The notes: generated from the letters alone by a model not told the origin. Counted from the first letter of the stretch, positions 1-6,875 are shown. The stretch: 18,545 nt of DNA from Pseudomonadales bacterium (GCA_021736745.1 JAIPFG010000017.1:1-18545), one strand, 5' to 3'. Translations and numbers: made by a program.

Positions 1-46
1 TTGGAATAAGTATTAAAACCCGCTACCTAAGCCAATATTTTCGCGC

Positions 47-1441
47 TCAAATCACTCGCGAAAAACGCTGTTCTTTTGTCGGTTGTTGGTAAGCGTCAAA
101 GACCATGGCTATATTACGCAGCAATAAGCGACCAAAAGGCTGAACCCTTATTTGTTGAGTACTTAGCGTTACCAAATCATCCTCTTCCAAAGGCAATAAG
201 CGGTTTAATTCCTCTGCAAAATAAGATCTGAAATCAATCTGATACCGCTTTTCAATGGTTTCAAAATCAACAACACCCTGGCACATCAACTCCTGAATAA
301 CTGTGCGGCGCAATTTATCGTCTTCGCTTAAACGGTAACCCTGGAACACCGCCAGATGTCCAGCATCTATCGCTTTAAAATAACCCTTCTCAAATCGCTC
401 ATTCTGGCTATAGGCATTGTTGACTTTACCAATAGAGGTAACTCCCATACCGATCATATCGGTATCGGCATGAGTGGAATAACCCTGGAAATTTCGCTGT
501 AATGTTCCTTTTTCTTTTGCTCGAACCAGCTCATCATCAGGCAAGGCAAAATGGTCCATGCCGATATAGACATAGCCTGCTTCCTGTAAACGATTAATGG
601 TTAACTCCAACAGGCTAAGTTTGGTTACAGCATCCGGCAAGTCCTCAGCTTTAATCAGGGTTTGTGCTTTTACCCGATGCGGCAGGTGTGCATAACTGTA
701 GATTGCCAAACGCTCCGGGCGCATGGTGATGATAGTATCGAGAGTCCGGCTAAAACTGGCGACTGTTTGGTGCGGTAAACCATAAATAAGGTCCATATTG
801 ATGGATTGATAACCCGACTGTCGTGCAGCATCCAATACAGCCTGAGTCTGCTCAACCGATTGTTGCCGATTGACCGCTTTTTGTACCTTTTCATCAAAAT
901 CCTGAACGCCAAGACTGACGCGATTAAAGCCAAACTCCCGCAACATAGCGATGGTATTTCCCCGGACCGCACGGGGATCGATTTCAATCGAAAACTCTCG
1001 CTGATCCACCGGTGCCATTTTAAAATGCTGCTCTGTCACCAACATCAACTGCTGTAATTGCTCATCGCTTAGAAAAGTAGGGGTGCCACCACCAAAGTGG
1101 AGCTGGTTCACGAGGCGCTGATCGCTCACTAAAGCCGCTTGCATAACAACTTCTTTGTGCAGGCGTTCAAGATAGGGGATAGCCCTATCAAAGGTATGAG
1201 TAATTATTTTATTACAGGCGCAATAAAAGCAGAGCGACTCACAATAGGGGATATGATAATAAAGCGATAACGGGTTACTCTGCAGATTACTTTCCTCCAG
1301 CTCCTCACGATAATCCTGTTCTGTAAACTCTGGAGAAAATTGAAGAGCCGTTGGATAAGATGTATACCGTGGCCCAAAAGTATCGTACTTTTTGAGCATA
1401 TCCGCATCAAACTGGATCGCTTGGGAATTACTTTCTTTCAT
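47..1441 (-). CDS. hemN: Oxygen-independent coproporphyrinogen III oxidase (dehydrogenase), HemN
   Basis: This is a cytoplasmic radical-SAM enzyme that oxidatively decarboxylates coproporphyrinogen III to protoporphyrinogen IX without oxygen, in haem synthesis. An N-terminal GPRYTSYPTA motif, typical of true HemN, precedes the cluster motif CESLCFYCAC (CxxxCxxCxC; Cys 67, 71, 74 and 76 from the start chosen here), which binds the 4Fe-4S cluster. LHFGGGTPTFL and the later HemN C-terminal region follow. The frame is open up to 1492, but I prefer the internal ATG at 1441 (464 residues). It puts the cysteines near their usual E. coli position (about 62-71) and has a purine-rich GAGAGTGG about 6 nt upstream, whereas the 17 extra residues look non-conserved. 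The CxxxCxxCxC form and GPRYTSYPTA distinguish it from HemW-type paralogues. It is divergent from the nitrilase gene. A half-site TTGAT lies upstream, but there is no full FNR box. Confidence 0.95.
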   Translation of the reverse strand: MKESNSQAIQFDADMLKKYDTFGPRYTSYPTALQFSPEFTEQDYREELEESNLQSNPLSLYYHIPYCESLCFYCACNKIITHTFDRAIPYLERLHKEVVMQAALVSDQRLVNQLHFGGGTPTFLSDEQLQQLMLVTEQHFKMAPVDQREFSIEIDPRAVRGNTIAMLREFGFNRVSLGVQDFDEKVQKAVNRQQSVEQTQAVLDAARQSGYQSINMDLIYGLPHQTVASFSRTLDTIITMRPERLAIYSYAHLPHRVKAQTLIKAEDLPDAVTKLSLLELTINRLQEAGYVYIGMDHFALPDDELVRAKEKGTLQRNFQGYSTHADTDMIGMGVTSIGKVNNAYSQNERFEKGYFKAIDAGHLAVFQGYRLSEDDKLRRTVIQELMCQGVVDFETIEKRYQIDFRSYFAEELNRLLPLEEDDLVTLSTQQIRVQPFGRLLLRNIAMVFDAYQQPTKEQRFSRVI

Positions 1442-1492
1442 TTTTACCACTCTCTGGCTAGCAAAGCTGAAGTGCAACATCATCGACAGCAA

Positions 1493-1693
1493 TACTTGAT
1501 TATCTAGCTTTCATCATTAATGACGCAACCTCTATTTCAATGGCGGCTATCCTTTAATCCCGTATTTTCATCGAAAGCGGACCCGACAACAGCTCTCTTC
1601 CCTTAATCTATGAGCACCATTTCACCTGCTCAAGATGAATGATTTTTTCTGAATTCGGATAGCTTGTATTACTATTAGGATGTTCCAATAGAT
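1493..1693. other. hemN/nitrilase divergent intergenic region
   Basis: This is the shared upstream region of two divergent genes. I found no convincing sigma-70 promoter pair, no complete FNR box (TTGAT-N4-ATCAA) and no terminator. A lone TTGAT at 1496-1500 is followed by TATCTAGCT, so the second half-site is missing. Confidence 0.4.
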
Positions 1694-1744
1694 GTGTTTG
1701 AAGAGCTTAGCAACCAGAGAGTGCTAAAACGCAGGTATAACACC

Positions 1745-2854
1745 ATGAAAACGAAACAGCCTATTCTTGGCGGCCGGCAACAAGTTAAAGTCGCCATTGC
1801 ACAAATCTCCTGCCAATTCCTAAATCGCGAAGCGTGTGTTACACGCGCTGTGGCGGCCATTAAAGAGGCCGCCAGCAACGGTGCCGAGCTGGTTGTGTTT
1901 CCTGAAGTCTGGTTGGCCGGCTATCCCTATTGGACCGAAGGCTGGGACTCCAATATGCCGGAATGGGTTAACGGCAGAGTGCGTTTTCATGATGCCGCTG
2001 TATTGATACCCAGCGAAGATACCGAAAGACTTGCCCATGCCGCTCGTGATAACAACATCCACGTTGTGATGGGGTGTAACGAAATGGATTCGAGGCCCGG
2101 CGCTCAAACCATCTACAACACGCTCCTGTTTATCGGACGCGAGGGCAATTTGTTGGGCAAACATCGTAAACTCATCCCTACGTTCACGGAACGAATGTTT
2201 TGGGGGCAGGGTGACGGTCGCGATCTCGTTGTCTTCGAAACGGATATTGGCCGGATCGGTGGCTTAATCTGTGGTGAAAATTTAATGACAACCGCCCGCG
2301 CCGCTATGGCCGCCCAGGGAGAGCACATTCACATTGCGGTATTTCCCGGCTCTTTTGCCCTGCATACCGGACCGCAACTGGAAGAACCCGATAAAGCGGG
2401 GTACTTCTGGGGAAATTTTGCCGCCCGAGCCCATGCCATGGAAGCCGGAACCTTTGTCATCCAAGCATGCAGCTTCATGGATGAGGATGATATTCCTGAC
2501 GACTTCCCCTACAAAAATAAAATGAATACCGGTTATGCCCACGGTGGTAGCGCTATTATTTCTCCTTTGGGTGTACCTTTGGTTGAACCACAGTATGGCT
2601 CCCAGATTATCTACGGAGAACTACAGGCGGACATGATAAAGGCGGTGAAAGCTATTCTTGGTAGCGTGGGCCATTATGATCGTCCGGATGTGCTACGCCT
2701 GCTCGTCAGGCGAGAGCGGGGTTGGGAATGCGCCGACACCCCTGTGAACCCACCAAATATTCGATGGGACGACGATGTTTTACGCCGAAGCGCCGATCAG
2801 TATGATATCGATGAAAGTTTGGTTTATAAAGTGGTGGAAGATATCCAAAAATAA
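1745..2854 (+). CDS. Nitrilase-superfamily carbon-nitrogen hydrolase (aliphatic nitrilase-like, CGEN variant)
   Basis: This is a cytoplasmic thiol hydrolase of the nitrilase superfamily, expected to convert a nitrile to a carboxylic acid and ammonia (or to act on an amide). The Glu-Lys-Cys triad is visible: Glu54 in VVFPEVWLAGYPYW, Lys142 in GKHRKLIPTFTER, and Cys176 in GGLICGENLMTTAR. The N-terminal VKVAIAQISC strand is also typical. The residue after the catalytic Cys is Gly (CGEN) where classical nitrilases have CWEH, so substrate preference may differ. The frame opens at a GTG at 1694. I prefer ATG 1745 (369 residues), which has AGG nine nt upstream and begins near the usual N-terminus; the GTG form would add 17 unlike residues. 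The gene is alone on this strand, and nothing nearby fixes the substrate. Confidence 0.85.
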   Translation: MKTKQPILGGRQQVKVAIAQISCQFLNREACVTRAVAAIKEAASNGAELVVFPEVWLAGYPYWTEGWDSNMPEWVNGRVRFHDAAVLIPSEDTERLAHAARDNNIHVVMGCNEMDSRPGAQTIYNTLLFIGREGNLLGKHRKLIPTFTERMFWGQGDGRDLVVFETDIGRIGGLICGENLMTTARAAMAAQGEHIHIAVFPGSFALHTGPQLEEPDKAGYFWGNFAARAHAMEAGTFVIQACSFMDEDDIPDDFPYKNKMNTGYAHGGSAIISPLGVPLVEPQYGSQIIYGELQADMIKAVKAILGSVGHYDRPDVLRLLVRRERGWECADTPVNPPNIRWDDDVLRRSADQYDIDESLVYKVVEDIQK

Positions 2855-2990
2855 TTCTTTATTCACCCAAGGTTAAATTAAGGGGTCGTAATCTATAATC
2901 TGTCGTGAACTCTCATTTCTAAAGGGCTTTGACTCCTTTAAATACACAGTTTTATCTACAGTATCATTGACTCCACTTTTCCACTTTTCA

Positions 2991-3284
2991 TTACTCATCA
3001 AATTTATCAAAATATCGAATAGTAGGTGGACCGGCTACAAATGGAGCAAACTTTTCTGCCGAATTAACCTCTATGCGCCAAGCAGTATATTTTTCATAGT
3101 CTGCACGAGAGTCCCAGTCTTCAATCATGTAGGTTATGTTCGGACTATCTTGATCAACATATGCTATAACACTATTACACCCTACAAAGGCTCGTGTATC
3201 AGGTAGGATTTCAACTAACAACTGCTTCATCTTCTCAATTTCACCCTCTTTTACTTCGAGCTCATATGTAACAACAACACTCAT
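2991..3284 (-). CDS. ABM-domain protein, putative quinol monooxygenase (YgiN/LsrG-like fold)
   Basis: This 97-residue protein is a single antibiotic-biosynthesis-monooxygenase (ABM) domain, a small dimeric ferredoxin-like fold. The pattern is a first strand VVTYELEVKEG, a helix EKMKQLLVEILPDTRAFVGC, then strands with NITYMIEDWDSRADYEKY. Relatives are cofactor-free quinone-forming monooxygenases or haem/aldehyde-modifying enzymes, so the substrate cannot be given. The start is well supported by GGAGG five nt before the ATG. The outer bases of that ribosome-binding site fall inside the 38-bp repeat shared with the transposase 5' end (3292-3329), so rearrangement reached right up to the translation signal. 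The gene is transcribed in the same direction as the RAYT but lies about 320 bp from it and is probably not functionally linked. Confidence 0.8.
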   Translation of the reverse strand: MSVVVTYELEVKEGEIEKMKQLLVEILPDTRAFVGCNSVIAYVDQDSPNITYMIEDWDSRADYEKYTAWRIEVNSAEKFAPFVAGPPTIRYFDKFDE

Positions 3285-3291
3285 TTAATCC

Positions 3292-3350
3292 TCCGGCCTA
3301 TTCATCTTAATATGATCAACTGATGGCCAACCCTTTTAGCGTCTTGAATT
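3292..3350 (+). pseudogene. Inverted fragment of the RAYT 5' end (upstream sequence plus first codons)
   Basis: Bases 3292-3329 are a perfect 38-bp inverted copy of 4452-4489, which is the upstream sequence and the first ATGGCCA codons of the RAYT gene. Similarity continues with small gaps to 3350 (shared GTCTTGAATT), matching 4433-4489. The copy reads MANPFSVLN then a stop, so it is a dead 5' fragment of a RAYT gene facing the other way. It begins abruptly inside the ribosome-binding site of the ABM gene. It is either a relic of a second RAYT unit or an inverted duplication made during insertion. The perfect 38 bp suggests it is recent or has been homogenised. Confidence 0.8.
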
Positions 3351-3424
3351 AAGGAACATTCTCAATTTTTATTCCTGAAAAATTAAATGAATTTTAACTT
3401 AAGCGCGGAATACTTCAACTTCTA

Positions 3425-3490
3425 TAGGATTCGGCTCAACAACTTCATATGGGGATATCTATTAACCAACTTCATTCCATAGACCCAACA
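3425..3490 (+). repeat. REP-like repeat copy 1 (about 65 bp)
   Basis: Starting at TAGGAT and ending at CCCAACA, this copy aligns with 11761-11825 with about eight mismatches and one 1-nt gap over 66 columns by eye. It shares CAACAACTTCA and CTATTAACCAACTTCATTCC. It lies between the RAYT fragment and the RAYT gene, and its 3' half is the left arm of the hairpin at 3461-3519. Confidence 0.85.
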
Positions 3491-3519
3491 TATGGGTCTA
3501 TGGAATGAAGTTGGTTAAT
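3461..3519. repeat. Perfect 27-bp-arm hairpin (REP-like palindrome)
   Basis: The left arm 3461-3487 (begins ATTAACCAAC) is the exact reverse complement of 3493-3519, with a 5-nt loop ACATA. It lies 87 bp beyond the RAYT stop codon, where REP palindromes are expected next to their transposase. There is no T-run, so it is not an ordinary intrinsic terminator. Both arms carry the same two changes relative to the other copies in the window. Confidence 0.95.
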
Positions 3520-3606
3520 TTCAATTGGCACTCAAAACTGCCTAACCTAATACGGTAATTTATAGCGTATTTCCTCTGAAACCTATCTCTTCCGTAAGTG
3601 TGAAAA

Positions 3607-4458
3607 TTAGGGCCATGTCTTTGATTTATGGTGTTTTATAATCCCGCTAACCGTTGAATAATGCAATCCAAAATAATCCGCGATTTCCTTTAGCGTATAA
3701 CCGCCACTTCCATACGCATTAATAATAGCTGAATTGCGGTCTGGGCTGGATAACTCATAATCATTCAGTGATCTCGGTATGGGGCGGCGTTGTGATGAGG
3801 GAATTTCACTTAACTCCATAGTGCCGTCAATCAGTCGTTGCATTTTCTCAACAAATGGCTGGCTGCCTAAATATATCTGGTTACGTAACTGAGTCCAGGG
3901 AGAAGGCTGGTCTTTTCCTTCTGCAACAAACTTCTTATAACGCGCTATTGCCGTCGCCTTCCTCCTCCCGAAAGCCGCCAGTATCCAGTCGACGTTCAAG
4001 CAGGCCGGTTTCTCTGCCTGCCCAACCACCGCACGATAATTGCTCCAGGGCCAATCTTTTGCCGAACTTACCATCCTCGCTCGCACCGGGTTTAACACGA
4101 TGTAACGAGACAGCTCAAGCAAGTAGCTTTCTTTCTCCACCAGGATCGCTTTATATCGCCCCTGAAATACATGCCCCACTCGGGAGTGGGCACGATTAAA
4201 CGCCTGAGTATAAACCCCGTTGAGTTGACGCATGCCCTTGGAAAGGTTGGCATCGGGTGTTTCGATCAGTAGATGATAGTGGTTACCCATTAAGCAGTAG
4301 GCGTGGCAAACCCAGTTATAACTCTCACAAACGTCCGCCAGGATCGATAGAAAAGTTTTTCTATCGATATCATCATCATAGATATCTTCTCGACGATCCC
4401 CTCGGGACGTGACATGGTAAAGTGCTCCAGCAAATTCAAGACGTAAAGGTCTGGCCAT
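3607..4458 (-). CDS. REP-associated tyrosine transposase (RAYT), Y1/HUH family
   Basis: This 283-residue HUH-type single-stranded DNA transposase is related to TnpA of IS200/IS605 and acts on REP palindromes. The N-terminus MARPLRLEF and YHVTSRGD are typical of this family. The metal-binding HUH motif is GNHYHLLIE (His60, His62) and the nucleophile is probably Tyr119 in LSRYIVLNPVRARM. FQGRYKAILV precedes it. The C-terminus (about 250-283) is a helix-turn-helix, YTLKEIADYFGLHYSTV, seen in longer RAYTs. The reading frame is intact. No clear ribosome-binding site is present; instead a 13-codon open frame ends across the start codon (TGATG). The final codons KTWP lie in the terminal inverted repeat of the unit. 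A perfect hairpin lies just downstream, supporting the RAYT-REP pairing. Confidence 0.92.
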   Translation of the reverse strand: MARPLRLEFAGALYHVTSRGDRREDIYDDDIDRKTFLSILADVCESYNWVCHAYCLMGNHYHLLIETPDANLSKGMRQLNGVYTQAFNRAHSRVGHVFQGRYKAILVEKESYLLELSRYIVLNPVRARMVSSAKDWPWSNYRAVVGQAEKPACLNVDWILAAFGRRKATAIARYKKFVAEGKDQPSPWTQLRNQIYLGSQPFVEKMQRLIDGTMELSEIPSSQRRPIPRSLNDYELSSPDRNSAIINAYGSGGYTLKEIADYFGLHYSTVSGIIKHHKSKTWP

Positions 4459-4489
4459 CAGTTGATCATATTAAGATGAATAGGCCGGA
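4433..4489 (-). repeat. RAYT 5' segment, partner of the inverted copy at 3292-3350
   Basis: This segment covers about 31 bases upstream of the RAYT ATG and its first codons. Positions 4452-4489 are the exact reverse complement of 3292-3329. Together the two copies make a 38-bp perfect inverted repeat bracketing the transposase gene. Confidence 0.9.
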
Positions 4490-4499
4490 AGAGTAACAT
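4458..4499 (-). CDS. Possible leader peptide ahead of RAYT
   Basis: A 13-codon frame reading MLLFRPIHLNMIN ends with a TGA that overlaps the RAYT start as TGATG. Because the RAYT start has no Shine-Dalgarno sequence, termination-reinitiation from this leader could drive its translation. The leader has no good ribosome-binding site either, so it may be chance. Confidence 0.25.
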   Translation of the reverse strand: MLLFRPIHLNMIN

Positions 4500-4529
4500 G
4501 AAAAAATATCATAAATCAAAGACCTGACC

Positions 4530-4935
4530 CCCATCTCCTTGCGAACCGCCACCCTTATCTCCTCAATGGCAAAAGGGGTCTTCTCTCGCACACTGTCTTT
4601 TGATTTAGGTTTGACCTCTTTTGGAATTCCTTTTGTACTACTTTGCTTTATAGCAACAATATCTTCTGCAACACTTCCTCCAGGGTATGATTCCCGTTAA
4701 TTGCTGAGACTTGGATTCCGGCGACGATTTGACTAGAAAATATGATTTGTATATTTGCTGTCTTAGCCACTAACTTTAATGCTGAAGATAGCGGTTGAGG
4801 CTCTATGTTAAAACGATACTGCCCCCCCCGCTCATTAGCCATGACAGGCAAGGCCAATATTAAACAAAGGCAAATTACCTTTCGCAACAAACGGACAAGC
4901 ACTCTTCCAGGGTAGGCTTTATTTATGGTAGGCAC
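4530..4935 (-). pseudogene. TonB-dependent receptor remnant (signal peptide + STN domain, frameshifted and truncated)
   Basis: From GTG 4935 the open frame gives 95 residues. There is a basic N-terminus, a hydrophobic core VICLCLILALPVMA with likely cleavage before NERGG, then a secretin/TonB short N-terminal (STN) domain, YRFNIEPQPLSSALKLVAK to LEEVLQKIL. STN domains occur at the front of FecA-type outer-membrane receptors that signal to a FecR/FecI pair, and such a pair lies divergently next door. The frame stops at 4648, but shifted by one base the sequence continues as DIVAIKQSSTKG and then TPFAIEEIRVAVRKE, which looks like the TonB-box linker (EEIVVT-like) of a receptor. The stretch normally between these parts is missing, suggesting a small deletion plus frameshift. 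Everything beyond is lost at the RAYT unit end. The plug and barrel are absent, so it cannot be a working receptor; a stand-alone STN protein is a less likely reading. Confidence 0.75.
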
Positions 4936-5163
4936 GTGAATTTATTCATATAGGTTGATTAAATGGCATTGTATGCCGCAACGCTTCTATCCACAGGACC
5001 AATAGTAAGTATTAATTATTATTTTGATTCTTTATAATTGGACAAACCTAACAATATTCCCGGACAAAATCCATAAAGAACTGACAATTGAGCAAGAGAG
5101 GTAGGCTCAATGTCGGGTAACACCCCCCTCGTGCGTTACTATAATTAGGAAAGCAGTTAGCGA
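4936..5163. promoter_or_regulatory. Divergent regulatory region between receptor remnant and sigma factor
   Basis: This AT-rich region contains a TATAAT at 5033-5038 without a good -35 partner. It also holds two direct GGACAAA repeats at 5040-5046 and 5062-5068, exactly 22 bp apart, about two helical turns, which is a spacing often used by activator or sigma half-sites. The regulator is unknown. I saw no convincing Fur box. Confidence 0.35.
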
Positions 5164-5805
5164 TTGGAAATTCTCTATGAAAAATCCCTCAGGTGGCTAT
5201 TGTATAAGCATGATCTTTTGACTCATAAGCAACTCTGGCTGGTTAATAAAATTAAGACCAACCCAGAACAAGAGGTTGCGAAAACGAGCGAACTTAACCA
5301 TAAAAAGCAGTATGTAGAGGCTTTATTTAACAAGTACCGTAACCCTTTGCTCCATTATTTAACGCGATTGCTAGATAGTTCGGAAGATGCGACGGAGCTA
5401 CTCCAGGAAACCTATATCCGGTTGTTGGAACAAAAGAACTTAGAACATCTTGAGGCCAATGAGCGGGCATATTTATTTAAAATTGCAACAAATTTGGTGC
5501 GTGATAAATCAAGGAGAGATAAAGCCAGACAACGGCACCGACATGAGCCTTTTGTTGAAGATCAGCAAAATCAAGAGATAGTCCCTATCACTACTCAACT
5601 AGACTGGTACCTCGCCTTGGAAAGCCTAAAGTCTATAATCCACGAGTTGTCGCCACGAGGTCGACGTATTTTTATATTGCACCGTTTTAAGCATATGACA
5701 TACAAGGAAATAGCAAATTTACTCGGTATTACCACACGTACTGTAGAGCGTGATATGAGCCTTGTTATGTCTCAATGTAAAGAGAAGTTAAAGACACACT
5801 TATGA
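5164..5805 (+). CDS. ECF sigma factor, FecI-like
   Basis: This is an extracytoplasmic-function RNA polymerase sigma factor. Sigma-2 covers roughly residues 50-120 (YVEALFNKYRNPLLHYL, LLQETYIRLLEQ, RAYLFKIATNLVRDKSRR) and sigma-4 about 152-205 (ELSPRGRRIFILHRFKHMTY, KEIANLLGITTRTVERDM), both clearly intact. The frame has no usable ATG or GTG. It opens after a stop at 5158, with TTG at 5164 (AGGAAAG about 10 nt upstream) or TTG at 5200 (AGGTGG just upstream). The first 45 residues do not look conserved, so the true start is uncertain. The stop overlaps the next gene's start (ATGA), the usual arrangement with a FecR partner. The normal input, a TonB receptor, is broken next door, so this pair may now be orphaned or serve another receptor. 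Confidence 0.88.
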   Translation: MEILYEKSLRWLLYKHDLLTHKQLWLVNKIKTNPEQEVAKTSELNHKKQYVEALFNKYRNPLLHYLTRLLDSSEDATELLQETYIRLLEQKNLEHLEANERAYLFKIATNLVRDKSRRDKARQRHRHEPFVEDQQNQEIVPITTQLDWYLALESLKSIIHELSPRGRRIFILHRFKHMTYKEIANLLGITTRTVERDMSLVMSQCKEKLKTHL

Positions 5806-6851
5806 ACAGAAAGACAAAAGATAAAGACGCTACATTAAATGCCTTTTCTACGAGTGCTGAAGCCGACTGGTTTGCAAAAATTCACTCGGGATCAACCGAT
5901 CCTGATGTAGAAGCAAAATTCTCTGAATGGTTAAAGCAAAATCCAAAACATCAAGACGAATTTGAACGCTGTGAGTTGATCTGGGAATTATCAAAAGATC
6001 TTAAAAATGACCCGGAAATAAGCCCTTACCTTGATGAGTGCAACAACCTCATTGCCGCTCAAACTACAAAAACCTCTCGCACTCAACGCAAATGGCGAAT
6101 ATCCATGGCCTTAGTGGCTAGTCTACTGGTCTTTGTCTTGGCTGCTGTTTTGATCTCCTTGCCAACACCGGAGGAAAATTACGCCACTATTGTTGGTGAA
6201 CAGCGCTTGGTCACTCTTGCTGACGGATCGAGTATTGCTTTAAATACTGACACCCAATTATCCGTGCTCTTCACCAAGCAGCAGCGTAGTGTGTCCCTTT
6301 CCCATGGTGAAGCCCTTTTTTCTGTGGCCAAGGATTCTAACCGGCCATTTATTGTACATGCCGCAAATGGCACAACACGAGCAGTGGGCACTAGATTTAA
6401 TATTTTACTTCAGGACAATATGACCACCGTTTCCGTACTGGAGGGCATTGTCGAAGTCTCATCAAAAATCTCTGCGCCTAAAGAGAATCAAATTGCCACT
6501 CGGCTTACAGAAGGTCAGGCCGTTAATTATTATGACGGCATGCTCGCAAAAGCTCGGCCCGCAGATCTTGTCCGTATCGAAGCCTGGCGTGCCGGTAAGC
6601 TGGATTTTGAATCTTCACGTCTAATCGATGTCATCAACGAACATAACCGCTATACGACAAGAAAAATTGTTATTGCCGATGACACTATCAAAAATTTATT
6701 GGTCAGCGGAATATTCCGAATTGGCGAGAATGATCCTCTAATATTCGCACTAGAAAATAGTTTTGATTTGCATGCAATAGATCGAGATAACGTAGTGATA
6801 TTAGTTGCGGGCAAACAAATTGACGGGGCCGCTAATTCTAGTCCTAAGTAA
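5802..6851 (+). CDS. FecR-family anti-sigma / sigma regulator
   Basis: This 349-residue inner-membrane regulator couples periplasmic signals to the ECF sigma factor encoded just upstream. The cytoplasmic N-terminal domain (about 15-75, with AEADWFAKIHSG and FSEWLKQNPKHQDEF) is the sigma-binding region. One membrane helix lies at about 100-120 (SMALVASLLVFVLAAVLISL). The FecR domain covers about 130-240 (GEQRLVTLADGSSIALNTDT, AVGTRFNILL). A C-terminal STN-like domain at about 265-345 (LDFESSRLIDVINEHNRYT) is where receptors dock. It starts within the sigma stop codon (ATGA), implying translational coupling. The gene is intact and full length, unlike the receptor remnant. It converges on the prsT-like gene, with a REP-like core copy in the 100-bp gap. 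Confidence 0.93.
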   Translation: MNRKTKDKDATLNAFSTSAEADWFAKIHSGSTDPDVEAKFSEWLKQNPKHQDEFERCELIWELSKDLKNDPEISPYLDECNNLIAAQTTKTSRTQRKWRISMALVASLLVFVLAAVLISLPTPEENYATIVGEQRLVTLADGSSIALNTDTQLSVLFTKQQRSVSLSHGEALFSVAKDSNRPFIVHAANGTTRAVGTRFNILLQDNMTTVSVLEGIVEVSSKISAPKENQIATRLTEGQAVNYYDGMLAKARPADLVRIEAWRAGKLDFESSRLIDVINEHNRYTTRKIVIADDTIKNLLVSGIFRIGENDPLIFALENSFDLHAIDRDNVVILVAGKQIDGAANSSPK

Positions 6852-6875
6852 ATTTTCAAAAACGACAACTACTGA

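Larger units (their letters stand above)
3610..4530. mobile_element. RAYT unit with about 20-bp imperfect terminal inverted repeats
   Basis: The sequence GGGCCATGTCTTTGATTTAT at 3610-3629 matches the reverse complement of 4511-4530 (GGGTCAGGTCTTTGATTTAT) at 18 of 20 positions. The repeats bracket the transposase, and I recall GGGTCAGGTCTTTGAT-like boxes beside this family in other genomes. The right end abuts the truncated TonB-receptor remnant. The RAYT stop codon (3607-3609) lies just outside the left end. I see no clear target duplication. Confidence 0.65.

Noticed and set aside
1490..1515. Possible FNR box upstream of hemN
   Set aside because: Only one half-site (TTGAT) is present; the partner ATCAA at the right spacing is missing.
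3461..3519. Hairpin read as a terminator for RAYT
   Set aside because: It is 87 bp past the stop codon, has no T-run, and its arms are shared with dispersed repeats elsewhere in the window, so REP-like is the better reading.
3425..3519. CRISPR array
   Set aside because: Copies are dispersed by kilobases with no regular spacing, and there are no cas genes; the repeats are not an array.
4648..4935. Complete small STN-domain protein
   Set aside because: The shifted frame continues with receptor linker sequence, so a broken TonB receptor explains it better; the intact short form is left only as an alternative.
5010..5040. Sigma-70 promoter around the TATAAT at 5033
   Set aside because: No recognisable -35 element at 16-18 bp; the region is AT-rich enough to give TATAAT by chance.
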